Origin: Sulfurospirillum sp. SCADC
GTDB lineage: Bacteria > Campylobacterota > Campylobacteria > Campylobacterales > Sulfurospirillaceae
Direction: 5' to 3'
DNA: 64,000 bases
Assembly: GCF_000743525.1 (NCBI RefSeq)
Contig: NZ_JQGK01000007.1
Location: 1 to 64,000 of the forward strand
Under the pieces are notes generated by a model. That model was not told the origin of the DNA. It saw only the letters and a program-made list of their open reading frames with translations, and did not search any database. A program made the position numbers and the translations under genes. Each line of letters begins with the position of its first letter. Within the stretch, counting starts at the first letter, position 1. Positions 47,152-56,117 of the stretch are shown one piece after another.

Positions 47152-48317
47152 AGAACATTCTCCTTAAAGTATGAAACAGCTTTTTGGAGAGCTTGGAGTG
47201 TGTGCAAAATCTCCTCTTTGGTATCAAAATCTAAACTGGTTTCTAAGTGCTCGAAATGGTGAAATAAAGAGAGAATTTGAAGATGAAGGGCAATGCTTTT
47301 AAGGTGTGCAATCTCCTCTTTGGCTTGATGGCGATTATTCGCATCGATAGCGTCTTTTAGCCGTGGTAAACTGGTATCCAAGGACAGTACATACTCTTCA
47401 ATAATTTGTGCTAATGTACTAATATCAAGCCCTAATGCTTCGGCACACTCTGAGAGATCAAAGCTCTCGTCTTGCACGAAAGGAGGAGCCTCTGCTTGGA
47501 GCCGCAACTCCTCTACATGTAAGGTTGGATCGCTTAAAAGATCTTCGACATGATCTTCTGGATAGGCTTCCAGAGGGGCGACAAAATCAAGATCGTGTAG
47601 CGTGATTTGATCAATCGAATGGTACGCTTGTGGCGTCTCTTCTACGGTTTTTGGCTCGTTATCCTCTTTGGGTTCATCCAGAATGGTATGGTCAAATTTG
47701 AGTTTAAAATCAAACGTCTCTTCCAAAAGTGGGGCAGAAGTATTGAGCTTAAAATCTTGATCTTCTTCTGTCTCAGGTAGTGCAATCATCGGTGTCGGAA
47801 GCGGAGGGGTATAATCCTCTTCAAAAGCCGTTTTCATCGAAGGTTGCGGTGTCTCAAAGCTAATGGGTGCTGATGGTACTTCTTCGCTGAAGGACTCTTC
47901 ATACGAGATGATAGAAGGGGATGGCTCTTCAAGCGGTGTATCAAAACTTTGAGGCGTGTTCATCGAAATAGGAAGGTCACGTTTAAATGAAGGCGCATTG
48001 CTAAGCTCTACACTGTAAAAAAGCGATGTGTTATTGAGCTCTTTTTGAAGATAGATTTCATTAATCAAAAGAGAAGATTCAATCTCTTTACCATTTTTGG
48101 TACGGATGAGAACGCGTTTATTGGGTGTGCCACTGTGCTGAGCATAATCGATCCAGCAGAAGTTTTTAAACTTGAAGATGAAGCCTGGTTTATTCACAAA
48201 GAGATCGGCAATGTCGCTGTGATAATTACGAAACTCTTCCATGTCTTCGTACCCCAAAAGGTACAACTCTTGGCTCCCCATTCCCAAAAATAGGCCACTT
48301 TTATCGTAAAGTATCAA
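47148..48317 (-). CDS. PAS-like/HPt-like signalling protein
   Basis: A 389-residue cytoplasmic protein. The first 110 residues look like a PAS-type sensor (LFLGMGSQELYLLGYEDMEEF and FIFKFKNFCWIDYA). The middle (about 115-285) is acidic and Pro-rich, low complexity. The C-terminal 100 residues are a four-helix HPt-like bundle. The phospho-His motif is altered: EIAHLKSIALHL against the usual AHxLKGxA, so the His sits one position closer to Leu-Lys. Whether it still transfers phosphate is uncertain. It lies with a hybrid kinase and single receiver, the classic phosphorelay set. Confidence 0.7.
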   Translation of the reverse strand: MILYDKSGLFLGMGSQELYLLGYEDMEEFRNYHSDIADLFVNKPGFIFKFKNFCWIDYAQHSGTPNKRVLIRTKNGKEIESSLLINEIYLQKELNNTSLFYSVELSNAPSFKRDLPISMNTPQSFDTPLEEPSPSIISYEESFSEEVPSAPISFETPQPSMKTAFEEDYTPPLPTPMIALPETEEDQDFKLNTSAPLLEETFDFKLKFDHTILDEPKEDNEPKTVEETPQAYHSIDQITLHDLDFVAPLEAYPEDHVEDLLSDPTLHVEELRLQAEAPPFVQDESFDLSECAEALGLDISTLAQIIEEYVLSLDTSLPRLKDAIDANNRHQAKEEIAHLKSIALHLQILSLFHHFEHLETSLDFDTKEEILHTLQALQKAVSYFKENVL

Positions 48318-48378
48318 ATCACGATCCTTTAATGAACGTTAAAAAGTCAATTTTAACTCACTTATACTTAAAACTAAC

Positions 48379-50178
48379 CTACTTTTTTAAGCCCTGAAAT
48401 AGATTGACTCCAAGCTTCTTACCAACGGTGACCTCTAGCTCTTCTTGGTTTGCCGCATAAATGGCTTCAAACGTGCCAAAGTAAAGGAGCAATTTTTTAA
48501 TCGTTGCCGCACCGACTCCTTCGATTTGCAAAAGCTCCAAACTCATATCGGCTCCTCGTTTTTTCTTCTGATGATAGGTAATGGCAAAGCGGTGGGCTTC
48601 ATCGCGAAGCCTTTGAATAAACTGCAAACGTTTGTCGCTAGGTGGGAGTTCAAAGGCTTGGTTTTGATTGTATAAAAGATCGTGCGCGGCTCCTTTGGAG
48701 CGGTTCGCTTTGGCGTCACGTTTTTCTTTGGCGATGGCGAGCAGATCGACCTGCACCCCTTTTTGGCTGAGCAGACTTTTGGCTAGTTTGAGGATGGTTT
48801 CACCGCCGTCCAGCACCCAAAGATCGGGCGCAGATTCTTTGGAAAAATCATTAATACGACGCTCTAACATTTCGCGCATTTGCGCGTATTCATCGGCGTG
48901 GTGAAGTTCATAACGGCGATAGCTGGACTTATCAAATCCTTCATCCCACACGACCATACCTCCCACGGGCGATTTGCCTCCAAGATGCGAGTTATCAAAA
49001 ATTTCAATGCGTTTGGGCAAAGAGACAAAATCAAACAGGGTTTGCATCTGCTCGTACAAAGAGTTGTTGTTTTTCGTGCTGTGTTGAAGTAAAATCGTTT
49101 TGGCATTTTCTTGTGCGATGGAGGTTAGATGCAGTTTTTCGCCTCTTTGAGGAACACTAATCGTGATCTTTTGTCCAAATTTTTCACTTAAAAATTGACT
49201 GAGGTACTCTTGTTCATGAAACGACTCTGCGATGAGAATCTGCTTGGCAAAGGTTTGATTCATCGGGTTGTAAAACTCAAAAAGTGCTCGCTGATACAGC
49301 TCCTCTTTTTCAAAACCGTACGCATTGTGCATCAGCGTGTGCGAGGTGGAGACGATTTTGCCGCCTCGAATAAACAGACGCATAATCACCGCGGTTTTTT
49401 CCATAATTTCAATGGCAAATACATCGTAATCTTCGAGTTTTGAAAGCTCCACATGCGTTACATGTAACGCATCTTTGATGGAGTTTATGATGTCACGAAG
49501 CTTGGCGGCTTCTTCAAAATTGAGCTTCATCGACGCCTCTTCCATCTTTACATGTAAAAGGGTAACGAGCTTTTTTTGATCGCTTAAGGATTCGAGTGCT
49601 TCTTGAACAATTTTGCCATACGTTTCGGTGTCTATCTTTTGCTCGCAAGGCGCTAAACAGCGGTTGATCTGGTAAAATAGACAGGCTTTTTTGCCTTTCA
49701 AACACCCTTTTTTTTGCACCAACGGAAACGCCAAATAGAGCGCTTCTAAGAGAGCTTTGGCTGAACCTGAAAGGGGACCAAAATATTTCATATGCTTATC
49801 GTTGACAATCTTACGCGTGATCTCAAAACGAGGGAAGGGCTCGGAGAGATTGATCGCAATGTACGGGTAGGTTTTATCATCGCGCAACAAAATGTTGTAC
49901 TTGGGTTTGAGCTGTTTAATCAGCGAGTTTTCCAAAATTAAAGCGTCATGTTCGCTTTGCACGACGATGTACTCGACATTCTCCACTTCACTGATCATCT
50001 TCGCAATGCGTGGCGATAAATTGGGTGCAGCACTGAGTTCACCTGAGAAGCGAAAATAGCTCTTCACGCGGTTTTTAATGCTCTTGGCTTTGCCAACATA
50101 CAGCAGCATTCCTTGCGCATTGAAATACTGATAAATGCCCGCATTGTGCGGAGCATTTTTAAGTTTTTGAGCTAGCAT
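48379..50178 (-). CDS. uvrC: Excinuclease ABC subunit C, UvrC
   Basis: The dual-incision nuclease of nucleotide excision repair. The 599 residues contain the N-terminal GIY-YIG domain (NAGIYQYFN and LLYVGKAKSIKNRVKSYF), a UvrB-binding UVR motif near residue 210 (ASMKLNFEEAAKLRD), the RNase H-like endonuclease (IEIFDNSHLGGKSPVGGMVVWDEG and DLWVLDGG) and a C-terminal helix-hairpin-helix. Two palindrome copies (49458, 49547) encode LHVT and LHVK flanking the UVR region. The first 7 bases overlap the DciA-like gene. Confidence 0.97.
   Translation of the reverse strand: MLAQKLKNAPHNAGIYQYFNAQGMLLYVGKAKSIKNRVKSYFRFSGELSAAPNLSPRIAKMISEVENVEYIVVQSEHDALILENSLIKQLKPKYNILLRDDKTYPYIAINLSEPFPRFEITRKIVNDKHMKYFGPLSGSAKALLEALYLAFPLVQKKGCLKGKKACLFYQINRCLAPCEQKIDTETYGKIVQEALESLSDQKKLVTLLHVKMEEASMKLNFEEAAKLRDIINSIKDALHVTHVELSKLEDYDVFAIEIMEKTAVIMRLFIRGGKIVSTSHTLMHNAYGFEKEELYQRALFEFYNPMNQTFAKQILIAESFHEQEYLSQFLSEKFGQKITISVPQRGEKLHLTSIAQENAKTILLQHSTKNNNSLYEQMQTLFDFVSLPKRIEIFDNSHLGGKSPVGGMVVWDEGFDKSSYRRYELHHADEYAQMREMLERRINDFSKESAPDLWVLDGGETILKLAKSLLSQKGVQVDLLAIAKEKRDAKANRSKGAAHDLLYNQNQAFELPPSDKRLQFIQRLRDEAHRFAITYHQKKKRGADMSLELLQIEGVGAATIKKLLLYFGTFEAIYAANQEELEVTVGKKLGVNLFQGLKK
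49453..49472. repeat. 20-bp perfect palindrome inside uvrC
   Basis: A TTACATGTAA core extended by ATGCG and CGCAT arms, giving 20 bases of perfect dyad symmetry in coding sequence. A full 12-mer copy lies about 75 bases away. Confidence 0.85.
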
Positions 50179-50627
50179 GTTCTGTTTTTGGCAATGGTCT
50201 CTTTGATCGCTTCAAAAAGCGAATGCAGTTTTTCATCTTCGCAGAGTGTTTCAAACGCCCCAGTCGCTTGTTCTGCATAGAAAATTTCCGAATTGGCAGA
50301 GACAATGAGCGCCTCTTCCTCGCTTTTTTGATTGGTGACAAAGGCTTGAACTTCGTTTACATGTAAACAGCCACACTCGGGAAAATGAACATGCACCTCT
50401 TTTAATAGACTCTTTATTAAATTACGTTTATAATTGAATTCCATTTTGGCGCACGGATGATTGAGTACAAAAAAGAGCGTATCGTTTTTGGTGTACACAA
50501 AGCGTATCATACGTGTGAAGCTTTTGGGTAATAAACTGAGCAATCTGTCGTAACAACGCATCTGCTCATATTTCTTCATAGAAGGTTGTTGTACGAGATG
50601 AGAAATTATACTTTTAGAATCTTTCAT
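50172..50627 (-). CDS. DUF721/DciA-like protein
   Basis: A 151-residue cytoplasmic protein that fits the DUF721 family, whose member DciA loads the replicative helicase in bacteria lacking DnaC. Supporting features are the helical start (YDRLLSLLPKSFTRMIRFVYTKNDTLFFVLNHPCAKMEF; beta strand followed by helix) and YKRNLIKSLLKEV. The C-terminal half is less conserved. A palindrome copy (50356) encodes LHVN. Start at the ATG at 50627; this overlaps the divergent LptM-like gene by 30 bases. An internal ATG at 50579 would avoid the overlap. Confidence 0.65.
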   Translation of the reverse strand: MKDSKSIISHLVQQPSMKKYEQMRCYDRLLSLLPKSFTRMIRFVYTKNDTLFFVLNHPCAKMEFNYKRNLIKSLLKEVHVHFPECGCLHVNEVQAFVTNQKSEEEALIVSANSEIFYAEQATGAFETLCEDEKLHSLFEAIKETIAKNRTC

Positions 50628-50741
50628 ACGTTGATTATAGCATGTTTGGGCTTTGGGCTGCTTGGTTGCGGTTACAAAGGACCTCCTGTTTACGACGATG
50701 GCAACACAACGGCAAAAACACACAAGAAATCACTTTACTAA
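50598..50741 (+). CDS. lptM: LptM/YifL-like micro-lipoprotein, 47 aa
   Basis: A short frame of 47 residues ending immediately before the nadB ATG. A signal peptide (HTLIIACLGFGLLG) leads to a lipobox Cys24 followed by GYKGPPVY, the conserved CGxKGPLY-type signature of LptM (YifL). LptM is a small outer-membrane lipoprotein that helps LptD mature, and lptD is present at 57.8 kb. Its 5' end lies antisense to the first 10 codons of the DciA-like gene. The ribosome binding site is weak. Confidence 0.8.
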   Translation: MRNYTFRIFHTLIIACLGFGLLGCGYKGPPVYDDGNTTAKTHKKSLY

Positions 50742-52202
50742 ATGAAAACATCGTACGATGTGCTGATTATTGGTACGGGTATTGCGGGACTGAATACCGC
50801 TTTAGCACTCCCAAAATCACTGAGCGTTTTGATCGTTTCCAAAGATTATGCGTGGGAGTGCAATACCTTTTATGCGCAAGGCGGTGTTGCGGTGGCGAAA
50901 GATGACGCCGACATCCCTTTACATGTAAACGATACACTAGGCGCTGGAGCAGGGCATTGTGATGCAGAAGCGGTCAATGTTCTCTGTTCAGAAGGTCCAG
51001 CTGCGATCAAAGGCTTGATCGATAGAGGATTTCATTTTGATACCGATGAAGCAGGCAATCTGCTCTACACCAAAGAAGCCGCACACAGTACCAACCGCAT
51101 TTTGCACGCAGGCGGCGATGCCACGGGGCGATACATTCATCTTTTTTTAATGGAACAACTCCCTTTTCCCATTTTATACAACACCCAAGTGACCGACCTT
51201 TTGATCGATGAAGGTACCTGTTATGGTGTGCGTGTTTCCAATAGCGATCGCATTTTTAACCTTTACGCCAAAAAAGTGATCATTGCCAGCGGTGGCGTGG
51301 GATCATTGTATGAGTACCATACCAACGCACGTACCATCAGTGCCGACATGCAAGGGATCTGTTTAAGCCATAACATCGCCTTGGGCGACATGGAGATGAT
51401 GCAGTTTCATCCGACCGCATTTATTTTGGGCAATAGCGTGCGCAAACAGCTTTTAAGCGAATCTTTACGTGGTGAAGGCGCTTTAGTGGTGGATGAAGAG
51501 GGCAAACGTTTTGTCTTTGACTACGACCCTAGAGGCGAACTCGCACCTCGCGATGTGGTCAGTCGTGCTATTTTTCAGTACAAACAAAAAACGCACAAAG
51601 AGGTCTATCTTGACTTGAGTGCTTTCTCGCAGGAGCATTTTCAACAACGCTTTCCGAGTATCTATTTTAATATGAAAAATATTGGTTACAATGTGCCACA
51701 CCAGAGAATTCCAATCTCTCCAGCATTTCACTATTCAATGGGAGGTATCAAAACAGATTTGCACGGCAGGGTTTTACATGTAAAAGATGTGTACGCAGTT
51801 GGCGAATGCGCCCACACGGGAGTTCACGGTGCTAATCGGTTGGCAAGTAACTCACTGCTGGAAGGCTTGGTCTTCTCGATAAGGGTTGCCAACGAGGTCA
51901 TCGCAACGCAAGAGTCCGCAAAAACGATGAAACGTTTTAGTGAGAACGAAGCCGTCTTGATGTGCGAAAACGATAAGGTCCTTAAAAATGAACTGCGCCA
52001 CTTGATGTGGAATGACGTGGGCATTATACGTGAAAAAGAGCGGTTGGAAAAGGCGCAGCAAAGGGTTGACGCGATGCTGGCATTGTCGATTGGGAAGCTT
52101 TTGAGGTTGAGACTTTGGGTCTCACGCGAGATTATCACCAGTGCATTGAAACGAAAAACGTCTTTGGGCGCACACTACATAAAAGAGGAAGTGAGACTAT
52201 GA
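50742..52202 (+). CDS. nadB: L-aspartate oxidase
   Basis: A flavoenzyme that oxidises aspartate to iminoaspartate, the first step of NAD synthesis; it works anaerobically with fumarate. The 486 residues start with the FAD-binding DVLIIGTGIAGLNTAL. The active-site HSTNRILHAGGDATGR, the FHPTAF segment and HGANRLASNSLLEGLVF are all present. Two palindrome copies (50918, 51773) encode LHVN and LHVK. It starts directly after the LptM-like stop and overlaps nhaD by 4 bases. Confidence 0.96.
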   Translation: MKTSYDVLIIGTGIAGLNTALALPKSLSVLIVSKDYAWECNTFYAQGGVAVAKDDADIPLHVNDTLGAGAGHCDAEAVNVLCSEGPAAIKGLIDRGFHFDTDEAGNLLYTKEAAHSTNRILHAGGDATGRYIHLFLMEQLPFPILYNTQVTDLLIDEGTCYGVRVSNSDRIFNLYAKKVIIASGGVGSLYEYHTNARTISADMQGICLSHNIALGDMEMMQFHPTAFILGNSVRKQLLSESLRGEGALVVDEEGKRFVFDYDPRGELAPRDVVSRAIFQYKQKTHKEVYLDLSAFSQEHFQQRFPSIYFNMKNIGYNVPHQRIPISPAFHYSMGGIKTDLHGRVLHVKDVYAVGECAHTGVHGANRLASNSLLEGLVFSIRVANEVIATQESAKTMKRFSENEAVLMCENDKVLKNELRHLMWNDVGIIREKERLEKAQQRVDAMLALSIGKLLRLRLWVSREIITSALKRKTSLGAHYIKEEVRL

Positions 52203-53548
52203 AAATAGCGTTTGTATTATTAGTCTTGGCAAATACCATCTGGGCATCCAGTGGGCAAGATATGACAACAACATGGGTAGGAATTGTCTGCTTGGCTGTG
52301 TTTGTGATCGGGTATTATATGGTCGCAACCGAAGAGAATTACCATATCAATAAAGCAAAACCTGCTTTGTTTATGGGGACATTTATTTTTGTCTTAATTG
52401 GAATTTACAATTACATCAATGGCTTAGATGCTACGGCGTTAACGCAGAGTGTTGATCATCTGATTTTAGAAATTGCTGAGATCTTTTTCTTTTTATTGGT
52501 TGCGATGACCTATATTGAGGTTTTGATTGAGCGCAGAGTGTTTGACACGCTTAAATACAACCTTGTCTCCAGAGGCTATTCGTATAAAAAACTTTTTTGG
52601 CTAACCGGTGCATTGGCCTTTTTTATCAGCCCCGTAGCCGATAATTTAACGACGGCATTGATTTTATCCACCGTTTTGATTACGATTGAAAAAGAGAAGC
52701 CAACTTTCTTGGTACCAGGGGCGATTAATATCGTTGTTGCCGCCAATGCAGGTGGTGCATGGAGCCCTTTTGGGGATATTACAACCCTGATGACGTGGAT
52801 GGCAGAAAAAGCGCCTTTTGCGGATTTCTTTTACCTCTTTCCCGCCGCTTTCTTGGGTTGGGTGCTCACTGCATGGCTTTTATCGTTGTATGTGCCTTCG
52901 GATAAGCCGCACTTTGATGTCTCAACGGAAATGCGCGTCACTGTTTTAAAAGGAGGCAAAGTGGTGATGGTGCTAGGTGTTGTTACCATTGTCTGTGCCG
53001 TGCTCTGTCAGCAACTCTTTAAACTCCCACCGATGTGGGGCATGGTCTTTGGACTTTCGCTCTTGAAACTTTACAGTTATCAGCTCAAACGAAGGCATCA
53101 TGAAGAGCTCAATACCTTTAAATCCATTGGCAAAATCGAACACGATACACTGCTCTTCTTTTTTGGTATTTTAGCCGCAGTTGGCGGGCTCCATTTTTTA
53201 GGTTATTTGGATTTAGCTGTAAAATTGTATGATAGCCTTGGTGCAACAACCGTTAACATTGGTATAGGATTTCTCTCCGCCATTGTGGACAATGTTCCTG
53301 TCATGAGTGCGGTCTTAAAAGCCAATCCCGATATGTCCATGGATCAATGGTTACTCGTTACGATGACGGCTGGAATTGGTGGCAGTTTAATTAGCTTTGG
53401 CTCTGCAGCAGGTGTGGGCGTTATGGGAAAAATGAGAGGTGTTTACACTTTTGGTTCTCACATGAAGTACGCATGGACCGTGCTTGCTGGTTATGTTCTC
53501 TCCGTTGTCATTTGGTACGTACAGTTTGAAATACTTGATTTATATTAG
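52199..53548 (+). CDS. nhaD: NhaD-type Na+/H+ antiporter
   Basis: A membrane protein of about 449 residues with some 12 helices. It begins with a signal-like first helix (MKIAFVLLVLANTIWASSG). The NhaD family motifs are FISPVADNLTTALILST near residue 150 and VAANAGGAWSPFGDITTLMTW near 185, with a second SAIVDNVPVMSAVL near 365 in the inverted repeat. It extrudes Na+ in exchange for H+. The ATG at 52199 overlaps the nadB stop; an upstream in-frame start inside nadB is rejected. Confidence 0.9.
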   Translation: MKIAFVLLVLANTIWASSGQDMTTTWVGIVCLAVFVIGYYMVATEENYHINKAKPALFMGTFIFVLIGIYNYINGLDATALTQSVDHLILEIAEIFFFLLVAMTYIEVLIERRVFDTLKYNLVSRGYSYKKLFWLTGALAFFISPVADNLTTALILSTVLITIEKEKPTFLVPGAINIVVAANAGGAWSPFGDITTLMTWMAEKAPFADFFYLFPAAFLGWVLTAWLLSLYVPSDKPHFDVSTEMRVTVLKGGKVVMVLGVVTIVCAVLCQQLFKLPPMWGMVFGLSLLKLYSYQLKRRHHEELNTFKSIGKIEHDTLLFFFGILAAVGGLHFLGYLDLAVKLYDSLGATTVNIGIGFLSAIVDNVPVMSAVLKANPDMSMDQWLLVTMTAGIGGSLISFGSAAGVGVMGKMRGVYTFGSHMKYAWTVLAGYVLSVVIWYVQFEILDLY

Positions 53549-53604
53549 AAAAAGCACCAAGGGTGCGCGGGCATTCTGCCAAGGATTACCCAGTGTTAAC
53601 GTAG

Positions 53605-53627
53605 TTTTCAAAGCTTTGCTTTGAAAG
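53605..53627 (+). other. Hairpin with CTTTG loop before guaA
   Basis: TTTCAAAG and CTTTGAAA form an 8-bp stem around a CTTTG loop, flanked by GTAGT and GCGTG. It lies about 60 bases before guaA. The loop and flanks resemble the hairpin before hisG while the stem differs. Confidence 0.6.
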
Positions 53628-53688
53628 CGTGTGGTAGTTGTTTAAAAGAGTTAATGCGTTTAGTTTATATTTAAATAGAAGGAAATAA

Positions 53689-55224
53689 ATGAAAGAAGTC
53701 CCTATTTTAGTCTTAGATTTTGGGTCACAATACACGCAGTTGATTGCACGTAAGCTCCGTGAGAGTGGTGTTTACTGTGAAATCGTCCCGTACAATGAGA
53801 AGATTGAGGCTATAAAAGCGCGAAACCCTAAAGGGATTATTTTAAGTGGTGGTCCAGCTTCTGTGTACGCCAAAGATTCGTACCACCCCGATGAGAATGT
53901 GTACACACTTGGGCTTCCAATTTTGGGGATTTGCTATGGTATGCAGCTTCTAACGCAACACTTTGGTGGTAGCGTCATTCCTGCAACGCATCAAGAGTAT
54001 GGAAAAGCTGAGCTTAAATTTGAAAGTGATCATAAGATTTTTAAAGATACGACGTGCGGACAAATTGTTTGGATGAGTCATGGCGATAGGGTTGAGTCTT
54101 TACCTGCTGGCTTTGAAAAAATCGGCTACAGTGAAAATTCACCGTATGCGGCGATTGCCGATGAAAAACGCAATATTTATGCGTTTCAGTTCCATCCTGA
54201 AGTGTATCATTCAGAACAAGGAAGCAAACTGCTTAAAAACTTTGCCAAATACATTTGTGGATGCGAAAGTACGTGGAATATGGGCTCCTTTGCGAAAGAG
54301 CAAATTGCAAAGATTCGCGAAAAAGTAGGTTCCAAAAAAGTGTTGTGTGGTGTGAGTGGTGGCGTTGATAGCTCTGTGGTTGCAACCCTTTTAGCCGAAG
54401 CGATTGGCGATCAACTCGTTTCGGTGTTTGTGGACAATGGACTTCTTCGAGCGCATGAACGTGAGCAAGTCGAAGCGATGTTTAAAAGTCGCAATGTGCC
54501 TCTCATCACCGTCGATGCGAGTGAGAAATTTTTAGGTCGATTGGCTGGTGTGAGCGATCCTGAGAAAAAACGTAAAATCATCGGGGAAACCTTCATTGAA
54601 GTCTTTGATGAAGAGGCAAAAAAACACAATGGCATTCAGTTTTTAGCCCAAGGTACACTCTACACCGACGTGATCGAATCCGTCTCGGTCAAAGGCCCTT
54701 CTAAAACGATCAAATCGCACCATAATGTGGGCGGCCTTCCTGATTGGATGACGTTTGAACTCATTGAGCCACTTCGTGAAATTTTTAAAGATGAGGTGAG
54801 AATTTTAGGCGCTGAGTTAGGGCTTCCCAAAGATATGCTCTCTCGCCATCCTTTCCCAGGACCTGGTCTTGCGATTCGCATCATGGGAGAAGTGACGAAA
54901 GAGGATTTAGTGCTTTTACGCGCAGCCGATGTCATTATGCTTCAAGAGCTTCGCGCAACGGGCTATTATGAAAAAACATGGCAAGCCTTTACCGTGCTTC
55001 TCAATGTCAAAAGTGTCGGCGTTATGGGCGATAATCGAACCTATGATAACACCATTTGTGTCAGAATCGTCGATGCGACGGATGGCATGACCGCGACCTT
55101 TGCGCACATTCCGCATACGATTTTGGAGAATATTAGCCGACGTATTATCAACGAAGTGGCTGGCATTAACCGCGTGGTGTATGACATCTCTTCCAAGCCA
55201 CCTGCAACGATTGAATGGGAATAA
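53689..55224 (+). CDS. guaA: GMP synthase (glutamine-hydrolysing)
   Basis: Amidates XMP to GMP. The 511 residues have an N-terminal glutamine amidotransferase (about 1-190: [11 protein letters not shown], the catalytic Cys in GICYGMQLL, and [11 protein letters not shown]) and an ATP pyrophosphatase domain with [12 protein letters not shown] near 225. The C-terminal dimerisation domain ends KPPATIEWE, as is universal. There is no palindrome copy in this gene. hemD follows after 6 bases. Confidence 0.98.
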   Translation: MKEVPILVLDFGSQYTQLIARKLRESGVYCEIVPYNEKIEAIKARNPKGIILSGGPASVYAKDSYHPDENVYTLGLPILGICYGMQLLTQHFGGSVIPATHQEYGKAELKFESDHKIFKDTTCGQIVWMSHGDRVESLPAGFEKIGYSENSPYAAIADEKRNIYAFQFHPEVYHSEQGSKLLKNFAKYICGCESTWNMGSFAKEQIAKIREKVGSKKVLCGVSGGVDSSVVATLLAEAIGDQLVSVFVDNGLLRAHEREQVEAMFKSRNVPLITVDASEKFLGRLAGVSDPEKKRKIIGETFIEVFDEEAKKHNGIQFLAQGTLYTDVIESVSVKGPSKTIKSHHNVGGLPDWMTFELIEPLREIFKDEVRILGAELGLPKDMLSRHPFPGPGLAIRIMGEVTKEDLVLLRAADVIMLQELRATGYYEKTWQAFTVLLNVKSVGVMGDNRTYDNTICVRIVDATDGMTATFAHIPHTILENISRRIINEVAGINRVVYDISSKPPATIEWE

Positions 55225-55230
55225 CAGACG

Positions 55231-55857
55231 ATGATCTACCTCTTCAGCGATAAAGCGTATGAAGGGGTAGTGCATCTACCGCTTTTTGAGATCACTTTTG
55301 ATCCCACACCGATTGATTTGGAAGGGTTTGATGGCATCATCTTTACCTCCAAAAACAGTGTGAGAGCGCTTGAGCAAAATGGTACGGCATGGAAAGCTAA
55401 AAATGCCTATGCCATCGGTGAAGGAACCGCTTCCTTTATCGAGCAGTTGGGGGGAAATTTGGTCTTTACATGTAAAGAATCCTACGGTGATCTTTTTGCC
55501 AAAAATCTTCTTCCTTTACTGGGCGCGCAAAAGGTCTTTTTCCCTAGAGCCAAAGAGGTCGTCTCTTCGCTTTTTGAGATCTTACATGTAAACGGTATTG
55601 CGATAGAAGAGCGCATTGTTTATGAGACACACTGCAAGCAGTATCCTCTCTCAAGTGCTCCTTTAAAAGAGGCTAAACTTATCTTTACAGCTCCTTCAAC
55701 CGTGCGGTGTTTTTTGAAAAATTTCGCATGGGATGAGAGTTACACTGCAATTGCGATTGGTGAAAAAACAGCCTCGGCTCTTCCTTTACATGTAAACTGC
55801 AAGGTCGCTTCCACCCAAAGTATTGAGGCGTGCATCGCCTTGGCAAAAGCTCTTTAG
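55231..55857 (+). CDS. hemD: Uroporphyrinogen-III synthase
   Basis: Cyclises hydroxymethylbilane to uroporphyrinogen III in haem synthesis. HemD is poorly conserved; the 208-residue length, the two-lobed layout, GIIFTSKNSVRAL near residue 31 and the C-terminal IAIGEKTASAL support the call. Three palindrome copies (55465, 55582, 55785) encode FTCK, LHVN and LHVN, the highest density in the window for a gene this short. It is co-transcribed with guaA. Confidence 0.85.
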   Translation: MIYLFSDKAYEGVVHLPLFEITFDPTPIDLEGFDGIIFTSKNSVRALEQNGTAWKAKNAYAIGEGTASFIEQLGGNLVFTCKESYGDLFAKNLLPLLGAQKVFFPRAKEVVSSLFEILHVNGIAIEERIVYETHCKQYPLSSAPLKEAKLIFTAPSTVRCFLKNFAWDESYTAIAIGEKTASALPLHVNCKVASTQSIEACIALAKAL

Positions 55858-55871
55858 AAGCTAAAATCCTT

Positions 55872-55877
55872 TATAAT
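55872..55877 (+). promoter_or_regulatory. -10 box of the 6S RNA
   Basis: TATAAT just after hemD. Transcription would start near 55884, at the 5' end of the structured RNA. Confidence 0.6.
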
Positions 55878-55884
55878 TGAAGAA

Positions 55885-56065
55885 GTTTAGTCATTTACTT
55901 GCCTGGGTGAAGCGACAACCGTTTTCATGAGGGTCCAACAATTAGTATACGGGAATACGTACGTTTTTGGTGTGTCTGTGGTTTTGTTTGAGCTTTGCAA
56001 AAAGTGAGAGATTGCAGCCTAAAGGAAAGGTCGACTCCCAGAAGTTGGCTTATTAGGGCCGCTTC
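55885..56065 (+). ncRNA. ssrS: Probable 6S RNA (SsrS)
   Basis: A 260-base gap between hemD and purD carries a -10 box and a long fold-back. CTGGG then CGAC on the 5' side (about 55903-55916) pair with GTCG then CCCAG on the 3' side (about 56027-56040), with an internal hairpin around TACGGGAATACGTACG. Length near 180, the long interrupted stem and a position directly before purD agree with 6S RNA, which mimics an open promoter and binds sigma-70 RNA polymerase; I recall the same neighbour in Campylobacter and Helicobacter. The 3' end is approximate. Confidence 0.62.
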
Positions 56066-56117
56066 AATCACGGAACGCTCACTTGGGTTTTTACACATAA
56101 ATTTGGAGAAATAATTG

